NCBI GenBank assembly: GCA_002352545.1
Contig: DEIO01000014.1
Coordinates: 1-37,368, forward strand
DNA length: 37,368 nucleotides
Source: Patescibacteria group bacterium UBA2772
GTDB taxonomy: Bacteria > Patescibacteriota > Minisyncoccia > Moranbacterales > DUUL01
Reading direction: 5' to 3'
The notes under the pieces were generated by a model, which was not told the DNA's origin, did not search any database, and was given only the letters and a program-made list of their open reading frames with translations. Shown here piece by piece: positions 32,985 through 37,368 of the stretch (position 1 is its first letter; each line of letters begins with the position of its first letter). A program made the position numbers and the translations under genes.

Positions 32985-34337
32985 ATGGAAAAAATTGCAG
33001 TTTTTGGGACGGGTTATGTCGGTCTTGTAACTGGTGCATGCTTCGTAAACGCAGGTCACAACGTTACGTGTGTTGATATCGACGAAACAAAAATCGAAAG
33101 ACTCAAAAAAGGAGAGTGTCCAATAGTTGAAAAGGATTTACCAGTTAGGATTGAAAAGGGTGTACAATCTGGAAATCTTTCTTTTACAACCAATGCTTCT
33201 CTTGCAGTAAAGAATTGCAAAGTGATTTTCATTGCAGTTGGTACGCCAACCAAGAAGGGCAGTGAGGAAGCTGATCTTTCAGCAGTTTTTGCGGTTGCTC
33301 GTACAATTCAAGAAAATGCAGATAGTTCGAAGATTGTGATTCAGAAATCCACAGTACCTGTCGGGACTGGGGATGAAGTTGAGGAAATTCTTAATTCTCA
33401 AATCAAGAGTGGAGAGGATAGATTTTTTCATGTTGTTGTTTCAAATCCTGAGTTTTTGAAAGAGGGCAGGGCTATTCATGATTTTGAATATCCAGATCGC
33501 GTGGTGATTGGAACTAATGACAAAGAAGCTCAAAGAGTGATGAGAAAGATTTATGTGCCTTTCATGCGCACAAGTGATAGAATGATATTTATGTCTCGTC
33601 CTAGCGCAGAACTGACAAAGGTTGTTGCGAATACAATGCTGGCGATGCGAATTTCAGCGATGAATGCAATCACGCCTTTAGCGGAGAAGTTTGGGGCGGA
33701 TGTAACGGAAGTTCGGAGGGGAATTGGAACGGATTCGCGTATTGGAACAGCCTTTTTGTTTCCTGGTGGTGCTACTTTTGGTGGTTCATGTTTCCCAAAA
33801 GATGTTCGAGCCTTGATTGCAATCATGGAAGAATCTGGCATGGATGCAGGAATTTTCAAAGAAGTGATGGAAATCAATCACGAGCAAAGAATGCGTTTTA
33901 TCGGGAAAATTCTTAATTATTTTGAGAAGGGAGATATTACTGGTAAGAAAATTGCAGTATGGGGACTTTCCTTCAAACCAGGAACAGATGATGTTCGTGA
34001 AGCGGCTTCTTTTGATGTTATTCGTACGATTCTTGAAAAAGGTGGAACAGTCTCTGTGTTTGATGAACACGCAAAAGAAATTTTTCGTAATGAGTTTGGC
34101 AATGTGAAAGGCATTGAGTATTGTGATGATCAATATGTCACAACCAAAGATGCGGATGCGCTTGTCATTCTTACGGATGCGATGGAATTTCGTTTACTTG
34201 ATCTTGAACGCTTGAAGAAAGCAATGAACAAACTTGTGATATTCGACGGCAAGAATCTGCATGATCCAGAGGAAATGAGTAAAGAAGGAGCTCACTACAT
34301 TTGCATGGGTCGCCCATTTTTTAATCCTAAAAGCTAG
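32985..34337 (+). CDS. ugd: UDP-glucose 6-dehydrogenase
   Basis: This enzyme oxidises UDP-glucose to UDP-glucuronate with two NAD. It shows the N-terminal GTGYVGLVTGACF (NAD binding), VAVGTPT-type IAVGTPTKKG, QKSTVPVGTG, SNPEFLKEGRAIHDF, PDRVVIG, the lysine-rich middle ELTKVVANTMLAMRIS, and GGSCFPKD with catalytic Cys269. The C-terminal domain reads WGLSFKPGTDDVREA. Length 450 is normal. It has a consensus promoter and a clear terminator, so it is a single-gene unit with probably high, constant expression. Its product is the expected substrate of the epimerase at 17364-18317. The codons look slightly richer in G and C than in the glycosyltransferase genes. Confidence 0.97.
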   Translation: MEKIAVFGTGYVGLVTGACFVNAGHNVTCVDIDETKIERLKKGECPIVEKDLPVRIEKGVQSGNLSFTTNASLAVKNCKVIFIAVGTPTKKGSEEADLSAVFAVARTIQENADSSKIVIQKSTVPVGTGDEVEEILNSQIKSGEDRFFHVVVSNPEFLKEGRAIHDFEYPDRVVIGTNDKEAQRVMRKIYVPFMRTSDRMIFMSRPSAELTKVVANTMLAMRISAMNAITPLAEKFGADVTEVRRGIGTDSRIGTAFLFPGGATFGGSCFPKDVRALIAIMEESGMDAGIFKEVMEINHEQRMRFIGKILNYFEKGDITGKKIAVWGLSFKPGTDDVREAASFDVIRTILEKGGTVSVFDEHAKEIFRNEFGNVKGIEYCDDQYVTTKDADALVILTDAMEFRLLDLERLKKAMNKLVIFDGKNLHDPEEMSKEGAHYICMGRPFFNPKS

Positions 34338-34362
34338 TCAACAGATTCTTTGTTGAAGTTAG

Positions 34363-34402
34363 AATAGTCCCAAGCGGTAAAGCTGCTTGGGACTATTTTT
34401 AT
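34363..34402. terminator. Terminator after ugd
   Basis: A perfect 13-bp stem (34363-34375 with 34385-34397) closed by a 9-nt loop, followed by TTTTATT. Confidence 0.9.
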
Positions 34403-34556
34403 TCTAGATTTAAGGACTAAGAATAAGCGATTTGTTACATGCTTTTTAAGTGGAGATACAGAACATCGTAGAGTGTTTCGTAGTTCCAAAAACACAATTT
34501 TGATGACTCAATTGAAGCAGATAATTTTGAAATAAACACAACTAAGCATTCAACAC

Positions 34557-34598
34557 AAATAGATGCATCTATAGATACCCCTATAGATGCATCTATTT
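34557..34598. repeat. 18-bp perfect inverted repeat built of two GATGCATC palindromes
   Basis: The arms AAATAGATGCATCTATAG and CTATAGATGCATCTATTT are exact reverse complements separated by ATACCC. Each arm itself contains the 14-nt palindrome ATAGATGCATCTAT, which also occurs near 12113-12126. No T-run follows a GC-rich stem, so this is not a typical terminator. The remainder of 34403-34635 shows no gene. Confidence 0.75.
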
Positions 34599-34635
34599 AA
34601 AATTCAAAGTTCAAATAAAGTAAATTCCAAAAGAT

Positions 34636-34664
34636 TTGATAACCAAACCTTTTTTTGCTATAAT
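34636..34664 (+). promoter_or_regulatory. Promoter upstream of the 34751 gene
   Basis: TTGATA (34636-34641), a 17-nt spacer and consensus TATAAT (34659-34664). The predicted transcript would start near 34671 and meet a terminator-like hairpin within about 20 nt. Confidence 0.6.
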
Positions 34665-34689
34665 TGAATTACTATTTAAAATAATAAAT

Positions 34690-34717
34690 AAAATACTATT
34701 TTTAATAGTATTTTTTG
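34690..34717 (+). terminator. Terminator-like hairpin in the leader (possible attenuator)
   Basis: AAAATACTATT (34690-34700) pairs with AATAGTATTTT (34704-34714) across a TTT loop, followed by more T. The stem is 11 bp but AT-rich, so weak. It lies between the promoter and the start of the 34751 gene. Confidence 0.45.
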
Positions 34718-34750
34718 TTAGAATGAGGGTATAAGTTTTAGATTAGAAGA

Positions 34751-35401
34751 ATGAAGAAATTTAGTTACAAAAAAATTGGCTTGGGTCTGATGGTTGTTTT
34801 TGTGATCATCGTCTTGGTTAGTTATATGGCAAAAAATAGAAATAAGGAGACAATTATTGATTTAGGTAATGGTTGGAGATCTTATGCAAATGAAAATCTT
34901 CGTTTTACTGTGAAAATTCCTGAGGATGCAGAAATTGAAGCTGGAACAGCAGGAAATAAGAATGAACAATTTATCGCGCGTTTTTCAAAGGGTGATATAA
35001 AATATGTTAGAGCATATCATAGTGGAAATCGTGACAACCCTGACGATGTGACAGTAGTGAATAGGTCTTTTAAGAGCTACTGTGAGAACTGGGAATATAA
35101 ACCAGGAGCAAATAAATATAAAACTTGGTGCGAAAAAGTTGAAATTAATGGAAAGTCAGTAATAGTTCGTTTTAGGGAATCAGTCTCTAGAGATGAAAAT
35201 GAAATGAATCTACAAATAGACGATCCTGAGATATTAGGAAAAAGAAAAACCTACCACATTTCTTTGAGAAAAGAGATAACAACTCACACAGAACAAAGAA
35301 CAAAAGAACATCAAAATTTTACGCAGGAAGAAGTTGATGATTTTATAAAAGAAAAAACCCAATTAATTAAGAGCCTTGTTATAGCAGTAAGTAATTATTA
35401 G
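34751..35401 (+). CDS. Unknown membrane-anchored protein, 216 residues
   Basis: A basic start (MKKFSYKKIG) and one hydrophobic helix (about residues 9-26) without a lipobox indicate an uncleaved signal anchor. The exported part opens with WRSYANENLRFTVKIPEDAEIE, a pattern common in PsbP-like or similar small beta-sandwich domains of secreted bacterial proteins. Two cysteines (SYCENW and TWCEKV, about 19 residues apart) could form a disulfide. The C-terminal 50 residues are helical and charged. No catalytic motif is seen. The gene has its own promoter with a leader hairpin. Function is unknown. Confidence 0.7.
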   Translation: MKKFSYKKIGLGLMVVFVIIVLVSYMAKNRNKETIIDLGNGWRSYANENLRFTVKIPEDAEIEAGTAGNKNEQFIARFSKGDIKYVRAYHSGNRDNPDDVTVVNRSFKSYCENWEYKPGANKYKTWCEKVEINGKSVIVRFRESVSRDENEMNLQIDDPEILGKRKTYHISLRKEITTHTEQRTKEHQNFTQEEVDDFIKEKTQLIKSLVIAVSNY

Positions 35402-35450
35402 GTTCAAGGATTGTATTTTTTTAGTTCTTCCGATTCTAATTTGGAAAAAC

Positions 35451-35480
35451 AATTGAAGATATAATGGTGTATCTTCAATT
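35451..35480. promoter_or_regulatory. 11-bp perfect dyad overlapping a TATAAT box
   Basis: AATTGAAGATA (35451-35461) and TATCTTCAATT (35470-35480) are exact reverse complements. TATAAT (35460-35465) overlaps the left arm and the spacer. This could be a repressor operator over the -10 region of the 35541 gene, or a weak terminator of the gene before. No good -35 box is seen. Confidence 0.4.
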
Positions 35481-35540
35481 ACTAATAGTATTTTATTGGT
35501 AAGCTAGTTTCTTGAAAATTTTACGAAAAGGAGGTTTGTT

Positions 35541-37368
35541 GTGAAAAGAGTTATTTGTTTGGCAATTGTCATGATGTTTTTTGGTATTTCGCCTGTAATG
35601 GCAAAAATTATTTTTGTTGGCTCACATGGAGGAGTCAAGTCTTATGTGAATGTTTTTTCTGATGGATGGTATGCGGATCCATTGGCTGGAATTGACATGA
35701 ATCAACTTGCGGATAGTGACAGGTACGCACTTGTTGAAAAGGTTGCAGTAGGTAAAAATGGTAACGAAAATAGCAACGGTGTCGATGCCTCGATTGTTTT
35801 CGTCAAAGCGAAATTAGATTGTGAAATCAAAGCTCGTGTTTACAACGACACAGCAAATATTACAAGTGCCCTTAATTGGATAGAAGCTATCTATGAAGAA
35901 GGCGATGGTATCTTCCTTGCGGGCTATAGTGCTGGAGGAAAGTTTGTTATTAATTTAGCAAGTTCACTGAGATTTCATGATTTTCAAGTTCAGTACATGG
36001 GACTCATTGACCCAATTGTTTGGCTTAGTAAAAGCTTGATAATTGAAAATAATGTAAAGGTCGTTGATGTTTTTATTCAGCAAACTGATGGATTTTGGGG
36101 GTCAGCTAGTTTTTTCCAAGGGAGTTGGTTTTTTCTTTATGATAAAAACAAGACTGAATATCACAATTACACATTAACTGGCTTAGACGTGCATCATCTT
36201 TCTATCGATAACAAAGAAGTTGCTTGGTGGAATATGGGTGGTCACATGCTTTTCTTGCTTGGCATGAGTCCTGGTGAAATTGAAGATGATAGCGGTGACG
36301 ATGTCGAAGAAATTTCTTCAGATGGTGTAGCAAAAGATATAAATGAACTTACCGAGGAAGAAAGGCAGGAGATTGAACAAAACAATCAGGAATCTAATGA
36401 TAGCGACCTCTCCGATCCCACAATCCAAACCCAAGACTCAGACTCAGATCTCCACATCAAGGACTTCTACCTCGCAGTTTATGGAACAAACAACTACGAA
36501 CACAGAGTAGAAAAACAACTCTATCCAGGACAATCCTTCCAGATTGAAGGAGAAGTCAGAATAGAAAATGATTCTGGAGCATATGCCGAAGACATTGACT
36601 CTGACTACCGAGTAGATCACGGAAAGAATTTCGACATAGACGATACCAAGATAGACGAAGACAATCTGTTCGATCTCGATCCACACGAAACAGTAACCAA
36701 AAAGATGGGAAAAATAACAATCACACTTTCAAGTGACGGACAAACTGTCACGGTCCAAGGACCAGGAAGAAGTGAATCTTTTCAGGTAGAAAATGGCTTC
36801 TGCAAAATCTATTTCTTCGTAGACATTGAAAACGATGATGACGATGATATATCATCCAATTCAGATGAATACGGAGTAGTAGAAGTAACAGTAATTCCTT
36901 TTACACCAAAATTTTCTGCAAGTTCAACTAACATAATAGGACCTGTAATCATAGACTTCACAGATCTAACAGAAAGCTACATCAGAGATTGGATCTGGAA
37001 TTTCGGAGACGGAGAAACTTCTAATGAAATGAATCCTTCTCATTACTATGATATTGGAACTTACAAAGCAATAATGTCAGTAAGCGACGGAGAATTCTCT
37101 GTATCCATCTCGCAAACAATAATCATAAAGGAACCTCTTCTTCCAACAATAACAATTACTTCTCCAAGAAGAAATAAAAAATGGAGATCCAAAGACAGAC
37201 CAAAGATTAAATGGACATCCAAAAATCTTCCAACATCTGAACGGATTAGAATTGAATATTCCTGTACAGGAGGAAATAGTTGGAAGGTTGTCCGAGATGC
37301 AGATAATACATCTAATGATGGTTCAAAAAGATGGGACATGCGAAAATCCAAGACAAAAGATGATCACA
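35541..37368 (+). CDS. Secreted alpha/beta-hydrolase-like protein with PKD domain (3' truncated by window)
   Basis: From GTG 35541, with a strong AAGGAGG site 8-14 nt upstream, the frame stays open to the window edge (609 codons). Residues 1-21 form a signal peptide ending SPVMA. Residues 22 to about 245 look like an alpha/beta hydrolase: IIFVGSHGG near the oxyanion region, GYSAGG with Ser130 as nucleophile, GLIDPIVW as a possible acid, and DVHHLS as a possible His. An acidic Ser/Asp/Glu linker (about 245-300) follows, then a beta-rich region, a PKD domain (WNFGDGE from residue 486) and the start of another Ig-like domain. Codon style changes near 36400. It may be a cell-surface lipase/esterase or a non-catalytic adhesin. 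Confidence 0.8.
   Translation, partial: MKRVICLAIVMMFFGISPVMAKIIFVGSHGGVKSYVNVFSDGWYADPLAGIDMNQLADSDRYALVEKVAVGKNGNENSNGVDASIVFVKAKLDCEIKARVYNDTANITSALNWIEAIYEEGDGIFLAGYSAGGKFVINLASSLRFHDFQVQYMGLIDPIVWLSKSLIIENNVKVVDVFIQQTDGFWGSASFFQGSWFFLYDKNKTEYHNYTLTGLDVHHLSIDNKEVAWWNMGGHMLFLLGMSPGEIEDDSGDDVEEISSDGVAKDINELTEEERQEIEQNNQESNDSDLSDPTIQTQDSDSDLHIKDFYLAVYGTNNYEHRVEKQLYPGQSFQIEGEVRIENDSGAYAEDIDSDYRVDHGKNFDIDDTKIDEDNLFDLDPHETVTKKMGKITITLSSDGQTVTVQGPGRSESFQVENGFCKIYFFVDIENDDDDDISSNSDEYGVVEVTVIPFTPKFSASSTNIIGPVIIDFTDLTESYIRDWIWNFGDGETSNEMNPSHYYDIGTYKAIMSVSDGEFSVSISQTIIIKEPLLPTITITSPRRNKKWRSKDRPKIKWTSKNLPTSERIRIEYSCTGGNSWKVVRDADNTSNDGSKRWDMRKSKTKDDH

Noticed and set aside
33786..34133. Minus-strand open frames inside the UDP-glucose dehydrogenase gene
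   Set aside because: The plus strand is unambiguously a conserved enzyme, and the antisense frames have no family features.
36444..37351. Minus-strand open frames opposite the secreted protein
   Set aside because: The plus-strand frame runs unbroken from a signal peptide through a PKD motif to the window edge; the antisense frames are by-products of its repetitive acidic codons.
1..37368. CRISPR arrays, tRNA or rRNA genes, insertion sequences
   Set aside because: I saw no regularly spaced repeats, no cloverleaf with a CCA-type end, no rRNA-like segments and no transposase; a covariance-model scan would be needed to exclude small RNAs.

Overview
The window is AT-rich, with short intergenic gaps, many TTG or GTG starts, mostly TAA/TAG stops and Shine-Dalgarno sites on only a few genes. 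Together with the DEAD-box helicase variant (motif I ANTGTGKT), a disrupted HIT-like protein and a surface-sugar operon, this suggests a Candidate Phyla Radiation bacterium (Patescibacteria, perhaps Parcubacteria). That assignment is inference from style and gene content; no rRNA or tRNA was found. TGA acts as a stop in at least two ATGA-type gene junctions, so the standard bacterial code applies.

Layout. 1-3050: the tail of an unknown gene with two terminators, a helicase gene with a good promoter, then a decayed patch containing a short gene with an in-frame TGA and a frameshifted membrane protein. 3173-8360: a tight five-gene operon encoding a tandem NifX-like protein, a MinD-type ATPase with a two-cluster ferredoxin insert, a cation diffusion facilitator fused to a NifX-like domain, a second ferredoxin-MinD ATPase lacking one cluster cysteine, and a CoA-disulfide-reductase-like flavoprotein. 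This is the strongest candidate for an undescribed system: a metal or iron-sulfur handling pathway with no nitrogenase genes in view. 8395-12188: a conserved Cys-containing membrane protein, a YiiX/NlpC-like membrane hydrolase, an unknown protein, and a non-coding stretch with hairpins. 12189-14622: adenosine kinase and S-adenosylhomocysteine hydrolase, which together clear S-adenosylhomocysteine. 14737-17031: small membrane proteins, an unknown protein whose composition differs from its neighbours, and a HIT-like gene broken in a run of seven T (A on the coding strand).

16963-34337: a surface polysaccharide locus. A strong promoter drives a rightward operon: a small regulator-like protein, UDP-sugar epimerase, four glycosyltransferases, an AsnB-type amidotransferase, a methyltransferase, a CapK/PaaK-like adenylate-forming enzyme and a DUF362 protein. 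A leftward operon encodes an unknown membrane-anchored protein, a GT39-like membrane glycosyltransferase and a Wzx-like flippase. It diverges from UDP-glucose dehydrogenase, which would supply UDP-glucuronate, the usual substrate of the epimerase family. 34338-37368: a non-coding stretch with an 18-bp inverted repeat related to one at 12113-12126, a promoter followed at once by a terminator-like hairpin, a membrane-anchored unknown protein, and a secreted alpha/beta-hydrolase-like protein with a PKD domain that runs off the right edge and changes composition near its middle.
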